Shown: one piece after another, positions 1-9,259 of the stretch | How the letters are laid out: the number at the start of each line of letters is the position of its first letter | Numbering within the stretch: position 1 is the first letter of the stretch | Source of the DNA: Lentimicrobiaceae bacterium | Lineage (GTDB): Bacteria > Bacteroidota > Bacteroidia > Bacteroidales > F082 | Assembly (NCBI GenBank): GCA_031262365.1 | Contig: JAISHW010000108.1 | Span: 1 to 64,000 of the forward strand | Length of the DNA: 64,000 nt | Reading direction: 5' to 3' | The notes under the pieces: model-generated | The model's database searches: none | Told to the model about the DNA's origin: nothing | Seen by the model: the letters and a program-made list of their open reading frames with translations, nothing else | Program-made: the position numbers and the translations under genes

Positions 1-118
1 AACTTCTAGAAATTTCAATATCAAGGCTTGCGACTGAAACAAAAGCGGAGTTTACTAATGTAAATGAGCATTTTGTTGAAGAAGCGTAACGCAGAGATTG
101 GGATTTTTAGAAGTTCCC
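1..118 (-). repeat. Dispersed 120-bp repeat, copy A
   Basis: On the minus strand this matches copy B (28536-28655) almost base for base and copy C (41571-41692) less closely. The ends are imperfect inverted repeats of the form CTTCTAAAAAT / ATTTTTAGAAG. It stops two bases from the end of the aldolase gene, so it lies immediately behind the aldolase stop codon. The left end coincides with the window edge and may be cut by one or two bases. No protein is credible from it. Confidence 0.85.
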
Positions 119-119
119 T

Positions 120-1205
120 TTAATACCTATCAGTACAATTTAAGTTGGCAAAAGCAATTTTCAAGCGTTCGATAATCGATTTTTCACCTTCGCGAAGCCA
201 CGCACGCGGATCGTAATATTTTTTGTTTGGTGCTTCTTCGCCCGTCGGATTACCTATTTGCGCTTGCAGATAAGCATGATTTTTTTGTTCGAACAAGCGA
301 ACGCCATTCCAAAACGCCCATTGCGTATCGGTATCGATATTCATTTTCACAACACCATAGCCGATAGCTTCTTTGATTTTTTCAGGTTCGGAACCCGATC
401 CGCCGTGAAACACGAAGTTTACAGGATTTTGATGTGTATTGAAATGTTGTTGAATATATTGTTGCGAATTGTGTAAGATAATCGGTTCGAGCTTTACGTT
501 TCCGGGTTTATAAACGCCGTGTACGTTTCCGAACGAAGCGGCAATTGTGAAACGATCGCTTACATTGCTCAACGTTTTGTATGCTTTGGCAACTTCTTCG
601 GGTTGGGTGTATAGGCGCGAGTTTTCGACTTGCGAGTTGTCTACACCGTCTTCTTCGCCTCCGGTAATTCCGAGTTCGATTTCGAGTGTCATGCCGATTT
701 TCGACATACGTTCGAGATAACGTTTGCTTATTTCGAGGTTTTCTTCAAGTGTTTCTTCCGAAAGATCGAGCATGTGTGAACTGAACAACGGTTTGCCGTG
801 TTTAGCAAAATATTTTTCGCCGGCATCTAAAAGTCCGTCGATCCAAGGAAGCAGTTTTTTTGCCGCGTGGTCGGTGTGTAAAATAACCGGAATACCATAC
901 ATTTCGGCTAAAAGATGTACGTGTTTTGCTCCCGAAATAGCACCTGCAATAGCTGCTTTCTGATTGTCGTTCGGAAGACTTTTTCCTGCATAAAACAACG
1001 CTCCACCATTCGAAAATTGAATAATCACGGGCGAATTGACCTCGTGAGCGGCTTCCATAACAGCATTTACTGTATTGGTTCCAACAACGTTGACAGCCGG
1101 AATAGCGTACCGGTTTGTTTTAGCGTTTTTAAATATTTTTTGCAAATCGTCGCCGGCAACAAAGCCCGGTTTGATAATCGTTGAAAGTTTTTCGATCATG
1201 ATCAT
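120..1205 (-). CDS. fbaA: Class II (class IIA) fructose-bisphosphate aldolase
   Basis: Cytoplasmic zinc enzyme that cleaves fructose 1,6-bisphosphate to dihydroxyacetone phosphate and glyceraldehyde 3-phosphate in glycolysis, and runs in reverse in gluconeogenesis. At 361 residues it has the length of the E. coli FbaA subgroup and aligns with that protein end to end by eye. HTDH at residues 110-113 holds the catalytic Asp and a zinc His; ELGITGGEEDG, GNVHG and FHGGSGS supply other metal and phosphate ligands. An alternative start two codons downstream (1199) is equally possible. It is transcribed on its own, from a promoter at the 3' end of the CPBP gene, with an untranslated leader of roughly 120 nt that is shared with the CapD-like gene at 28906. 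Confidence 0.97.
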   Translation of the reverse strand: MIMIEKLSTIIKPGFVAGDDLQKIFKNAKTNRYAIPAVNVVGTNTVNAVMEAAHEVNSPVIIQFSNGGALFYAGKSLPNDNQKAAIAGAISGAKHVHLLAEMYGIPVILHTDHAAKKLLPWIDGLLDAGEKYFAKHGKPLFSSHMLDLSEETLEENLEISKRYLERMSKIGMTLEIELGITGGEEDGVDNSQVENSRLYTQPEEVAKAYKTLSNVSDRFTIAASFGNVHGVYKPGNVKLEPIILHNSQQYIQQHFNTHQNPVNFVFHGGSGSEPEKIKEAIGYGVVKMNIDTDTQWAFWNGVRLFEQKNHAYLQAQIGNPTGEEAPNKKYYDPRAWLREGEKSIIERLKIAFANLNCTDRY

Positions 1206-1258
1206 TCTTTTTTTAATTGTTTTGGTTCAAAATAATTAAAAACACATTTTTTACTTTA

Positions 1259-1337
1259 TTGACAAGAGAAAAACCGCTTGAACCGTTATCAATTTTTCCC
1301 GTTCTCTCAAAGTTTTTATTTTTCAAAGGCAAAGTTA
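1259..1337 (-). promoter_or_regulatory. fbaA promoter and conserved structured 5' leader
   Basis: The -7 box TAACTTTG is at 1337-1330 and overlaps the CPBP stop codon. The following 70 nt match the leader at 28784-28865 in 65 of 77 aligned positions (hand count). On the transcript, GGGAAAAA (1300-1293) can pair with TTTTTCTC (1273-1266) and TTGATAA (1292-1286) with TTGTCAA (1265-1259). The order of the four segments is that of an H-type pseudoknot. The function is unknown; a cis-acting regulatory RNA is inferred. Confidence 0.7.
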
Positions 1338-2273
1338 CAATGGTTTTTCATATATGACAGCTATTTTTACTTGTTTTTTCCAGCCAATATAAAGTAACAA
1401 AGCTGTTGCGAATACGCTCGCAATAAGTAAGAAAATGTTGGAAGTAGCACCAAAATTTTCCATTTCGGTTTGAATATATCCATTGTTGTGTAGCCAATAA
1501 ACAACAACCGCCGCACTGTTGTTGAAAAAATGCATCGTAATCGGTACCCAAATCGATCGCGACCAATAATAGAAATAACCCAAAAACAATCCAAAAACAA
1601 AACGCGGCAGAAAACCGTAAAATTGTATATGTATCGCGCTGAATAAGAAAGCGGTAACAATAATTCCGAGATGTGCATTTTTGAAAATTTTCGACAACAA
1701 AGGTTGCAATACCGACCTAAAAATCAATTCTTCGCCGAGCGCAGGTAATAAACCGATCATGATCAAATTGAAGCATAAAGCGCCGGTACTTTTCTCGCTC
1801 ATAAAACGATCGGTAAGTGCTGTTGCTTGCGTTTCTTTCTCGCGCATCCATTGTTCGAACGAAGCCCACGCATCGGGCAATTTGATGTTTTCGTTCCACT
1901 CGGCTAAAAGACTTGTCGTTGGAAGTGCTATAAACATCAGCAACACACCGCTCAACAGCAATGTAACGTTACGTTCTTTTCGAAACCCTAATTCACGAAT
2001 CGGATTTTCGTTCACAAAAAACGAATACAAAAAAGCCGGAAAAATAAAGATGCCGAGTTGCCCGCAAATTTGAATAATACGCAAGATGTTCAATCCGGAT
2101 TGAGAACTCATATCTTGCATCAAAGCAGGTGTTTCGGTTCCATAACAGAGCATCGAAACAACAATGCCTAACAGCGAGCCAAAAAGCATTCCAAAAAGCA
2201 AAATGCCGACAAAAATAAAAAGTTTTGTAAGTTCGGAAGTTTGCCTGAAAAATAGAAAGAATCGCTGTTTCAT
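1335..2273 (-). CDS. CPBP-family intramembrane metalloprotease (CAAX protease-like)
   Basis: Predicted multi-pass membrane protein of 312 residues with the CPBP/Abi signature: GEELIFR with the paired Glu near residue 181, FSAIH about 30 residues later, and a third motif near the conserved HFFNN. Members include eukaryotic Rce1-type prenyl-protein proteases and bacterial immunity or processing proteins; the substrate cannot be read from sequence. The start was placed at the internal ATG at 2273, because the upstream extension from 2351 is basic and low in complexity, and the next residues (MKQRFF) begin the first hydrophobic segment normally. The aldolase promoter overlaps its 3' end. Confidence 0.85.
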   Translation of the reverse strand: MKQRFFLFFRQTSELTKLFIFVGILLFGMLFGSLLGIVVSMLCYGTETPALMQDMSSQSGLNILRIIQICGQLGIFIFPAFLYSFFVNENPIRELGFRKERNVTLLLSGVLLMFIALPTTSLLAEWNENIKLPDAWASFEQWMREKETQATALTDRFMSEKSTGALCFNLIMIGLLPALGEELIFRSVLQPLLSKIFKNAHLGIIVTAFLFSAIHIQFYGFLPRFVFGLFLGYFYYWSRSIWVPITMHFFNNSAAVVVYWLHNNGYIQTEMENFGATSNIFLLIASVFATALLLYIGWKKQVKIAVIYEKPL

Positions 2274-2374
2274 TGTTGCCGATTTTAAAATGCAAAAATA
2301 TATTAAAAAGCCGATTTTCACTTTTTTGCAGCGCGACAAGAAGTAAAACAACCGGCAGACTCGTTTCTAAATCG

Positions 2375-2382
2375 TATTTTTG
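2375..2382 (+). promoter_or_regulatory. dusB -7 promoter box
   Basis: TATTTTTG fits the Bacteroidota -7 consensus TAnnTTTG and lies 26 nt upstream of the GTG start of dusB. Confidence 0.55.
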
Positions 2383-2408
2383 CACTTTATTCATAAAGAA
2401 GCTTTAAC

Positions 2409-3389
2409 GTGGTCAAAATAGGGACTTTCGAATTCAAACGCTTTCCGCTATTGCTTGCACCGATGGAAGATGTCAGCGATCCTCCGTTTCGGCATGTGTG
2501 CAAAATGTTTGGAGCCGATTTGGTTTACACCGAATTTATTTCGTCGGAAGGTTTGATTCGCAACGCTTCGAAAAGTGTGAAAAAACTTGATTTTGAAGAG
2601 TATGAACGCCCTGTTGGAATTCAAATTTTTGGTCATGACATTGATTCGATGGTACGTGCGGCACAATATGCCGAAACAGCAAAACCAGATTTGATCGACA
2701 TCAATTTTGGTTGTCCGGTAAAAAAGGTGGCTTCGAAAGGTGCCGGATCGGGTATTTTAAACGACATTCCGAAAATGGTTCGAATGACAGAAGCCATTGT
2801 CAAAGCAACCAACACGCCGATAACCGTAAAAACACGTTTGGGTTACGACGAGCAACACAAAGAAATTATCGATATCGCCGAACGCTTGCAAGATGTTGGA
2901 ATTGCCGCGCTGACGATACACGGGCGACTTCGAACTACAAGTTACAGTAAACCAGCTGATTGGACATTAATCGGAGCTGTAAAAAACAATTCGCGCATGC
3001 ACATTCCGATATTCGGAAACGGCGATGTGATCGACGAAGGTTCTGCAAAATATTTTCGCGACACTTTTGGTGTTGACGGCTTAATGATTGGACGAGGAAG
3101 CTACGGAAATCCTTGGATCTTCAGCAAAATCCGTCATTTTCTTGACACCGGATTTGTTTTGAAATCGCCTGATATTCATGAACGTATAAAAATCAGCAAA
3201 ATACAACTCGAAAAATCGGTCGAATGGAAAGGCGAACGTCAAGCACTATTTGAAATGCGCAAACATTGGTCGCACTATTTTCGGGCATATAACAATTTTA
3301 AACCGTTCAAAATTCGTTTGATGCAAATCGAAAATTATGCAGAAATGCTTGAATTATTAGCTGAAATCGAACGCTATTATTCCGAATAA
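2409..3389 (+). CDS. dusB: tRNA-dihydrouridine synthase, DusB type
   Basis: FMN-dependent enzyme that reduces specific uridines in tRNA to dihydrouridine in the cytoplasm. The 326-residue protein has the TIM-barrel Dus signatures in order: LAPMEDVSDPPFR near residue 16, DINFGCPVKKV with catalytic Cys102, the KTRLG flavin and phosphate contacts, LTIHGR, GNGDV and GVDGLMIGRG near the end of the barrel, then a helical C-terminal RNA-binding region. The start is GTG at 2409. It is transcribed alone and divergently from the CPBP gene. Confidence 0.95.
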   Translation: MVKIGTFEFKRFPLLLAPMEDVSDPPFRHVCKMFGADLVYTEFISSEGLIRNASKSVKKLDFEEYERPVGIQIFGHDIDSMVRAAQYAETAKPDLIDINFGCPVKKVASKGAGSGILNDIPKMVRMTEAIVKATNTPITVKTRLGYDEQHKEIIDIAERLQDVGIAALTIHGRLRTTSYSKPADWTLIGAVKNNSRMHIPIFGNGDVIDEGSAKYFRDTFGVDGLMIGRGSYGNPWIFSKIRHFLDTGFVLKSPDIHERIKISKIQLEKSVEWKGERQALFEMRKHWSHYFRAYNNFKPFKIRLMQIENYAEMLELLAEIERYYSE

Positions 3390-3455
3390 TTGAGAGTTGC
3401 AGAATAGAAACTACATTCTTACACACAAACTGCTTGTTGCATCGTGCAATTTACA

Positions 3456-3463
3456 TATCTTTG
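3456..3463 (+). promoter_or_regulatory. -7 promoter box of the 3490 ATPase gene
   Basis: TATCTTTG matches TAnnTTTG. A TTG triplet lies 18 nt upstream at 3435-3437, which is a plausible -33 contact, and the ATG is 26 nt downstream. Confidence 0.55.
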
Positions 3464-3489
3464 TGCTATATTTATAAAGCACTTTTAAT

Positions 3490-4665
3490 ATGGAATCGCT
3501 GATTAGAACTTTCAGAATGCGGTTGGAGGAGTCTCCGACCCACTATGTTCGCCTCCTGCACGAGCAAATTTCGTGGGGTAGCCGCCTTGTTGCAATTCTC
3601 GGTGCAAGAGGTGTCGGCAAATCGACTCTGGTGTTGCAACACATCAAACTGCACGAGGATATTAACACCACGCTCTATGTCACGGCAGACGATATCTATT
3701 TCTCGACACATACGCTCGTGGAATTGGCAGCACAGTTCTATCAAGAGGGCGGCAAGGCTCTATATATCGACGAGATTCACAAATACAAAAACTGGTCGAC
3801 CGAGATCAAGAACATCTACGACACCTACTCCGGTCTTCGGGTTGGCTACACAGGTTCGTCGATTCTCAACCTCGAAAAAGGCGGTGCCGATCTTAGCCGT
3901 CGCAAATTGGAATACCGTCTGCCCGGACTTTCATTTCGTGAGTTTTTGATGATTGGCAAGGGGATAGACTTGCCCGTTCATTCGTTGGAGCAAATTCTTG
4001 CCGGCAAAATCGAGTTTCCTTATAAAGAACATCGCCCTATTGCGCTGTTTAAGGAGTACCTGCGCGAGGGTTATTATCCTTATTTTCTGGAAAATGGCTA
4101 CTATTTGCGCTTAAAAAGTGTCATCAATCAGGTAGTAGAAAACGACATTCCGAAATTTGGAGAGATGACAGTATCGACCGCCCAAAAGCTCAAAAAACTG
4201 CTATATATCATTGCTCAAAGCGTGCCTTTTAAGCCCAATTACTCGAAACTGGCGCGCGACTTGGATATGAATCGCAATATGGTGGCAGACCTAATGATTT
4301 ATCTCGACAAGGCAGGGCTTATCAACCTTCTGCGCGATGACACCTACGGCATTGCTTCACTCGGCAAGGTGGATAAAGTCTATTTGAACAATACGAACCT
4401 TGCTTATGCCATTTCGGATTCTACGCCGGATGTCGGTAATCTGCGTGAGACGGTGTTCTTCTCTTTAATGTCGCAGGTTGGAGAGATAACATCTTCGTCG
4501 GCTGGAGGCGACTTCCGAGTAGGCGACCGTGTTTTCGAGGTCGGTGGTCAGAACAAAAAACAGAGCCAAATTAAGAATATACCAAACTCATTTGTCGTAA
4601 AAGACGCTATTGAACACGGCTATCGCAATGTTATTCCGCTTTGGGCATTCGGATTAATCTATTGA
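3490..4665 (+). CDS. DUF4143-family AAA ATPase (first of two)
   Basis: A 391-residue protein with a Walker A GARGVGKST at residues 38-46, a Walker B LYIDEIHK near 91-98, a sensor-like TGSS after the Walker B, and a winged-helix plus DUF4143 C-terminal half (SKLARDLDMNRNMVADLM, then KVYLNNTNLAYA). Proteins of this architecture are very common in Bacteroidota accessory regions; their biochemical role is not established. Its codons look more G+C-rich than those of dusB or the HAD gene, and it sits as a single gene between housekeeping genes, so recent acquisition is plausible. It shares its architecture but little sequence with the protein at 14109-15317. Confidence 0.85.
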   Translation: MESLIRTFRMRLEESPTHYVRLLHEQISWGSRLVAILGARGVGKSTLVLQHIKLHEDINTTLYVTADDIYFSTHTLVELAAQFYQEGGKALYIDEIHKYKNWSTEIKNIYDTYSGLRVGYTGSSILNLEKGGADLSRRKLEYRLPGLSFREFLMIGKGIDLPVHSLEQILAGKIEFPYKEHRPIALFKEYLREGYYPYFLENGYYLRLKSVINQVVENDIPKFGEMTVSTAQKLKKLLYIIAQSVPFKPNYSKLARDLDMNRNMVADLMIYLDKAGLINLLRDDTYGIASLGKVDKVYLNNTNLAYAISDSTPDVGNLRETVFFSLMSQVGEITSSSAGGDFRVGDRVFEVGGQNKKQSQIKNIPNSFVVKDAIEHGYRNVIPLWAFGLIY

Positions 4666-4668
4666 TGC

Positions 4669-5319
4669 TTACAGCAAATCTTCTCTTAAAACACCATCGA
4701 CAAAAAGATCGCGAACCCGTTCGGGCTTTTGCAAATGATACGTGCGTAATCCGAGTTTTTTAGCGGCTTCAATATGTATTTCTAAATCGTCGATAAACAA
4801 AGTTTCTTCGGGAACGAGCTTGTGTTGATACAACACAAATTCGAAAATCTCAGGATTGGGTTTACTCAAGTGTAAATCAAACGAAAAATAGGCACGATGA
4901 AACAAGTCATCAAATTCATTATAACCGAAACGTAATTGCAAATCACGCAGAAAAACTTCGTAATGAATTTCATTTGAATTACTTAACAAAAAAATTGTGT
5001 ACTGTTTTTTTACTTGTTCGAGCACTTCGATGCGTTCGCGTGGAATATCGAGCAACATCGAATTCCACACATCGTCAATTTCTTGGTTACTGATCGAAAA
5101 ACCTAAAAATTCACGAAATTTCTTTCTGAAAACATCTGCCGTCAAAATGCCTCTTTCGAATTTGCTGACGATATTTTTTTCTAATTCCTGTAGCCGCTGT
5201 GGGTTGAAATTTGTAAACCCTAATTGTTTTAGATTTTCTTCAATTTGCTGAGAATCAATATCTAATATAACTCCTCCAAAATCGAATATGATGTTTTTGA
5301 TTGATCTGTTGGTGTCCAT
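4669..5319 (-). CDS. HAD-superfamily hydrolase (subfamily IA phosphatase)
   Basis: A 216-residue haloacid-dehalogenase fold protein, probably a small-molecule phosphatase in the cytoplasm. Motif I reads FDFGGVILDID, in which the second Asp of DxD is replaced by Gly; this is common in the YihX/epoxide-hydrolase-like branch. Motif II is LLSNSNE, the motif III lysine is in SKPNPEIFE, and motif IV is LFIDDLEIH. The start was set at 5319 rather than 5358, because the residues before MDTNRS do not belong to the fold. It ends three bases after the convergent ATPase gene. Confidence 0.85.
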   Translation of the reverse strand: MDTNRSIKNIIFDFGGVILDIDSQQIEENLKQLGFTNFNPQRLQELEKNIVSKFERGILTADVFRKKFREFLGFSISNQEIDDVWNSMLLDIPRERIEVLEQVKKQYTIFLLSNSNEIHYEVFLRDLQLRFGYNEFDDLFHRAYFSFDLHLSKPNPEIFEFVLYQHKLVPEETLFIDDLEIHIEAAKKLGLRTYHLQKPERVRDLFVDGVLREDLL

Positions 5320-5376
5320 AACAAAAAATGTTTCGTTTAACGTTGATTTTTTTTGCAAAAATCAAGTGCAAATATG

Positions 5377-5384
5377 TAAATTTG
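5377..5384 (+). promoter_or_regulatory. -7 promoter box of the tRNA gene
   Basis: TAAATTTG matches TAnnTTTG and lies 46 nt upstream of the mature tRNA 5' end, leaving room for a short precursor leader. Confidence 0.45.
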
Positions 5385-5430
5385 CCGCTGCAAATCAAAA
5401 TGATTTGTGGTTTTTTTTGAAAAAAATCAG

Positions 5431-5504
5431 GGTCCTATAGCTCAGTTGGTTAGAGCAACTGACTCATAATCAGTAGGTCCTAGGTTCAAGTCCTAGTGGG
5501 ACCA
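5431..5504 (+). tRNA. tRNA with CAU anticodon (tRNA-Ile2 or elongator tRNA-Met)
   Basis: A complete cloverleaf can be drawn: acceptor GGTCCTA / TGGGACC with one T-G wobble, D arm GCTC/GAGC, anticodon stem ACTGA/TCAGT around loop CTCATAA, and T stem CTAGG/CCTAG with loop TTCAAGT. The 3' CCA is not encoded. The anticodon is CAU. The context GACTCATAATC and the T loop resemble the E. coli minor isoleucine tRNA (lysidine-modified) more than elongator Met, so tRNA-Ile2 is preferred but not proven. It is not an initiator, because the anticodon stem lacks the three G-C pairs. Confidence 0.93.
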
Positions 5505-5505
5505 C

Positions 5506-5543
5506 AAAAAAGCGATTAAGAAAATTTTCTTAATCGCTTTTTT
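5506..5543. terminator. Bidirectional intrinsic terminator
   Basis: A perfect 38-bp palindrome with 19-bp arms, centred between 5524 and 5525. Each arm has GCGATTAAGAAAA with six A on the outside, so a T run follows the stem in either direction. It serves the tRNA on the plus strand and the sensor kinase on the minus strand. Confidence 0.9.
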
Positions 5544-5599
5544 AAATTTACACACATTTTTTTAAATAAAATCCTTGTGTCGCGTATAAACCTAATGTG

Positions 5600-8500
5600 T
5601 TATCCTAATTTTTGTCGATACAACTCTATAAAAAATGTTGTTCCTTTATTTTTTTCCGATTCAAACCAAATTTTTCCGCTAACCGACTGAACAATCGAAT
5701 ACACAATAGACAAACCGATTCCCATACCGCTTGATTTGGTCGTGAAGTTCGGCGAAAATATCTTACGTTGTTCCACTTCGTCTATGCCGGTTCCATTGTC
5801 GGCAAAAGCAATCACAAACTTTTCGGGAAATTCTTGCACCGAAATATCGATTTTTCCATTTTTTTGTTGTCCGATTGCCTGAACAGCATTTTTGATAATG
5901 TTGCCAAAGGCACGACCAATATTTTTTTTATCCGATGTAAAATAATGTGCTGTTTTCGAATCAAAATGGATATTAATGGCAATATTTGCTTGTTCGTTGT
6001 ACAAATCGGCAGTTTGTTGAAGCAAGGCGATTAAATCAAATGATTCCGGTTCGTTTACCGGCATTTTTTCGAAATCGGAAAAAGCTGAAGCAATCGAAGC
6101 TAAGGTGTCGATTTGCTCGATCAGAATGGTTGTTGTGCGTTTGATTTTTTGATCGATGTCGGGGTCGCCATCGTTCCACGAACGTTGCAAATATTGTACG
6201 CTTAAACGCATGGGTGTGAGTGGGTTTTTAATTTCGTGTGCTACCTGTCGCGCCATTTCGCGCCAAGCCGTTTCACGTTCCGACCGCGCCAGCAAACCGG
6301 CACTTTTTTCGAGTTCTGCTAACAAGTGATTGTATTGTTTTACCAATTGACCGATTTCATCTTTCCCACTGTACGTAATTGATTCATTTTGTTTTCCTAA
6401 GCGTACATTTTTCATTTTTTCTTGAATCATTAACAATGGCATGGTGATGCGTCGCGAAAGCAAAATTGCCATCAAAGTAGAAATACCTATCAGCAACACA
6501 AAAAGACTGACATACGCCAGCAACAAATTTGATGTTTCTTCTTGTAATTCAGTTTGTTTTGTAAAATAAGGGATGTTGAGATACGCAATCGTATTTCCAT
6601 CATGATCGAAAAACGGATGATAAGCCGAATAAAACACGCTTTCACCAATATGTTCTTTATGAATAAAATACAGTTTTTTCTCGACATTCATTTTGTAATA
6701 TGCAGCCGGATTCATCCTATCGGAACGCAATCCAAAATCAAAAATATCGGAACTTGAATACGCCAATAGTTTTCCGTCGGAATCGTAAAAGTTAATGTCG
6801 GAAAAAAACACAATCGACAGGCGTTTAAGTAGTTCGTTCATGTAAAGGGCAAAATTGTCGTCGTCAAAAGTTTCTTTGTTAAAATTTTGTTCCACTTCAA
6901 TCAAAGCCGAACGTGTCCGCTCGGCAATAAAATCGTTTGTTCGTTGGTCGTACACATTTTGAATAAAAATGATGGATGTCGGACCAATAAGTGCAAATGT
7001 TAAACCCAACGCGATCAGAACAATCGCTTGTAGCTTGATTCGAAAATTAAACTGACTGAACCAAAGCGGTTTTTGATAAAACACAAGTCCGATGACCAGC
7101 GCGCCAACAATGATTAGCAAGATTAAAAAGTATGAAAACGGAGCAATAATGTCGATGAAACTTTGTGTTGGTCGGCTCGTAGCGATTATTTTTAAGTCGT
7201 TTATTTTGTGTTGGTAATGCCGAAATCCGTCACGTTCGAAAAACGTTCCGAAAGCAATGCTGTCTTCTACGAAATTAGGGTATAAATAATTTCCGAATTT
7301 GTAATTCAAAACATCGTTTTGATAAATAGCAAACGATAAAATGGAAAAATTCGAGGCGTATGAATCGCGACGCTTATCAGTCAATAATTCGGGAAAACCA
7401 AGACCTTGCGGAATAAATTTATAATAGAATTCGATGTATAAATTTGCTTCAACTGTTTGACCATTTACCGAATCGGAAAAATGAATGGGCGAAATGTAAT
7501 ACGGTCCTACGCGCGCATCGTCGATATAATATAAATTCGGTGTTATCGGAATGGTAGAAGCCGCATTTAAAACATTGTGAAAATACAAATCGCAGTCGAT
7601 CAGATAGTTATTTGGTTGTATTTTCAGCGTTTCCTCTGGTCGGCATAAAGTTGCCGTAATCGAATAACGCGAAAAAGCTTTGTCGAAATAATCGTTGTTG
7701 AAATGATTTAGAAAAATTTCTTCGACGGCTTCTTCATTCGAAAAAATAAGATTTTTCAGAACGGAATCGGTTTCTAGTTGCGAAGGAATCGGTTCGTAAA
7801 TAAACTCAAACATCGGATCTGATTCGAGAGCTAAATTAAAAGTCGTCAAAATCTGCTCGTTATCCGATTTCGTTTCATTAATCGAATAAAATAAATTGGT
7901 TAGTAAAAAAGCATATAAAACCATGAAAATCAGAAAGAAAACAGAATATGTTTTAATGATTTTCTTTTTCTCGAACAAAATCATAACGACAAACAATACA
8001 ATTCCGATGATGAACAGCGTTGGTTTAAAATCAAACACGATGTTCGAAAAAACAAAACAAACTACAAAAACAACGAAGAGCTTCCAAACAGAATCTGTTG
8101 GTTTCATCAACAACGAAACTGTTTTTTGTAAGAATATAAAACTTGAAATTGTGTATACAATCAACAATAAAAATGCACATGAACTCAACAAGTTAAACCC
8201 AAAAAACTCCGTAAACGAAAACTGCAAATTGGTGTGAAAAATCAGATTCGAAGTAAAAAAAATAAAATACCGGTATGCAAACGTAAAAACAACCACTAAC
8301 AACAATGCTCGAAGCCATATATTGCTGATTTTATTTGTTTTATGTAGATTTTTCTTGAACTCAATGGTTAACAGCAACAGCAAATGCGCGTTCAAAATAA
8401 GAGCTCCGAAATTGAAATACGAAAATTCGGAACCTAAAAATGTCGACTCGAACAAATCTGAAGAAAAAAGGAACAGATTCAAATCAACTTTCGAAAAAAT

Positions 8501-9259
8501 AAATCTTACCAAACAAACAAGTACCGCCCAAACAAGAAAACTCAAATACGGACGTTTCCGGAAAAACAAAATTGAACGCAAAATACGATACAATAAAACA
8601 TACAAAAATGTCAGAAAAACAATAAACACAAACAACAGAAAAACAATTAGTTGCTGGTTTATTTGTGTTTCGTTTTCATCGATAATAACCGAAAACAACG
8701 CTTTTCCCGATTCGTTGCGAACTAAATAAACAGTTGTTGTATCGTCCGACAGTTCCAAATTCTGATTGGATCCAAAAACAGCATCGTTCAATTTATTCTC
8801 AAGAAAATTGTTTTCGAACGGATAATCGGAATACAACAGTTGAAATAAAAAGATTTTTTGGTCGGGTTGTCGTGCTTCCGCAAAAAACGACAAATAAAGT
8901 CCGTTGCGAATAAACAAAACCGTTTGTTCGCCGTTTTCGATCGCTTGCAATTGTTTTTCGGAAGGAATAATCCGGTTCGAGTTCCAATATTTCAATGTGT
9001 CGTTTTCGTAAACCAACACAAATGCTTGTTTTTCGTCGTCGATTTCGTTATTTGCCATTAAATCAACAAAATCTAAATCGTTGTAAGTAGCAAATAAAGT
9101 CGCTTGCTGCCGCAATTTCTGCATGGATTTCGTCAGTTTTGTTTCCATTTTTCTGACGATAGCATCAGGCTTCTGCTGTTGTTTCAAGTAAAAATCAAAC
9201 ATCAAAAAGCCTAAAAATGTCAGTATCGTAATAAAAACAAGACGTTTCTTTATATGCAT
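5600..9259 (-). CDS. Giant NtrY-like membrane sensor histidine kinase
   Basis: A 1219-residue kinase. An N-terminal membrane anchor is followed by a periplasmic segment, a block of about eight to nine hydrophobic helices (roughly residues 205-450), a second long periplasmic region, further membrane helices, and then HAMP (MPLLMIQEKM... DEIGQL). The HisKA motif is HEIKNPLTP with His1008. The HATPase domain has N (IIKNAVQAIG), G1 (DNGTGI), F (FSPNFTTK) and G2 (GMGIGLSI) boxes. The NPLTP context and HAMP order are those of NtrY-type kinases. It should phosphorylate an unlinked response regulator, since none is adjacent. The signal is not identifiable. Confidence 0.9.
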   Translation of the reverse strand: MHIKKRLVFITILTFLGFLMFDFYLKQQQKPDAIVRKMETKLTKSMQKLRQQATLFATYNDLDFVDLMANNEIDDEKQAFVLVYENDTLKYWNSNRIIPSEKQLQAIENGEQTVLFIRNGLYLSFFAEARQPDQKIFLFQLLYSDYPFENNFLENKLNDAVFGSNQNLELSDDTTTVYLVRNESGKALFSVIIDENETQINQQLIVFLLFVFIVFLTFLYVLLYRILRSILFFRKRPYLSFLVWAVLVCLVRFIFSKVDLNLFLFSSDLFESTFLGSEFSYFNFGALILNAHLLLLLTIEFKKNLHKTNKISNIWLRALLLVVVFTFAYRYFIFFTSNLIFHTNLQFSFTEFFGFNLLSSCAFLLLIVYTISSFIFLQKTVSLLMKPTDSVWKLFVVFVVCFVFSNIVFDFKPTLFIIGIVLFVVMILFEKKKIIKTYSVFFLIFMVLYAFLLTNLFYSINETKSDNEQILTTFNLALESDPMFEFIYEPIPSQLETDSVLKNLIFSNEEAVEEIFLNHFNNDYFDKAFSRYSITATLCRPEETLKIQPNNYLIDCDLYFHNVLNAASTIPITPNLYYIDDARVGPYYISPIHFSDSVNGQTVEANLYIEFYYKFIPQGLGFPELLTDKRRDSYASNFSILSFAIYQNDVLNYKFGNYLYPNFVEDSIAFGTFFERDGFRHYQHKINDLKIIATSRPTQSFIDIIAPFSYFLILLIIVGALVIGLVFYQKPLWFSQFNFRIKLQAIVLIALGLTFALIGPTSIIFIQNVYDQRTNDFIAERTRSALIEVEQNFNKETFDDDNFALYMNELLKRLSIVFFSDINFYDSDGKLLAYSSSDIFDFGLRSDRMNPAAYYKMNVEKKLYFIHKEHIGESVFYSAYHPFFDHDGNTIAYLNIPYFTKQTELQEETSNLLLAYVSLFVLLIGISTLMAILLSRRITMPLLMIQEKMKNVRLGKQNESITYSGKDEIGQLVKQYNHLLAELEKSAGLLARSERETAWREMARQVAHEIKNPLTPMRLSVQYLQRSWNDGDPDIDQKIKRTTTILIEQIDTLASIASAFSDFEKMPVNEPESFDLIALLQQTADLYNEQANIAINIHFDSKTAHYFTSDKKNIGRAFGNIIKNAVQAIGQQKNGKIDISVQEFPEKFVIAFADNGTGIDEVEQRKIFSPNFTTKSSGMGIGLSIVYSIVQSVSGKIWFESEKNKGTTFFIELYRQKLG

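Noticed and set aside
8322-8729. 135-codon plus-strand frame within the sensor kinase gene
   Set aside because: Low-complexity Lys/Asn/Ser composition, antisense to membrane-helix codons; a shadow frame.
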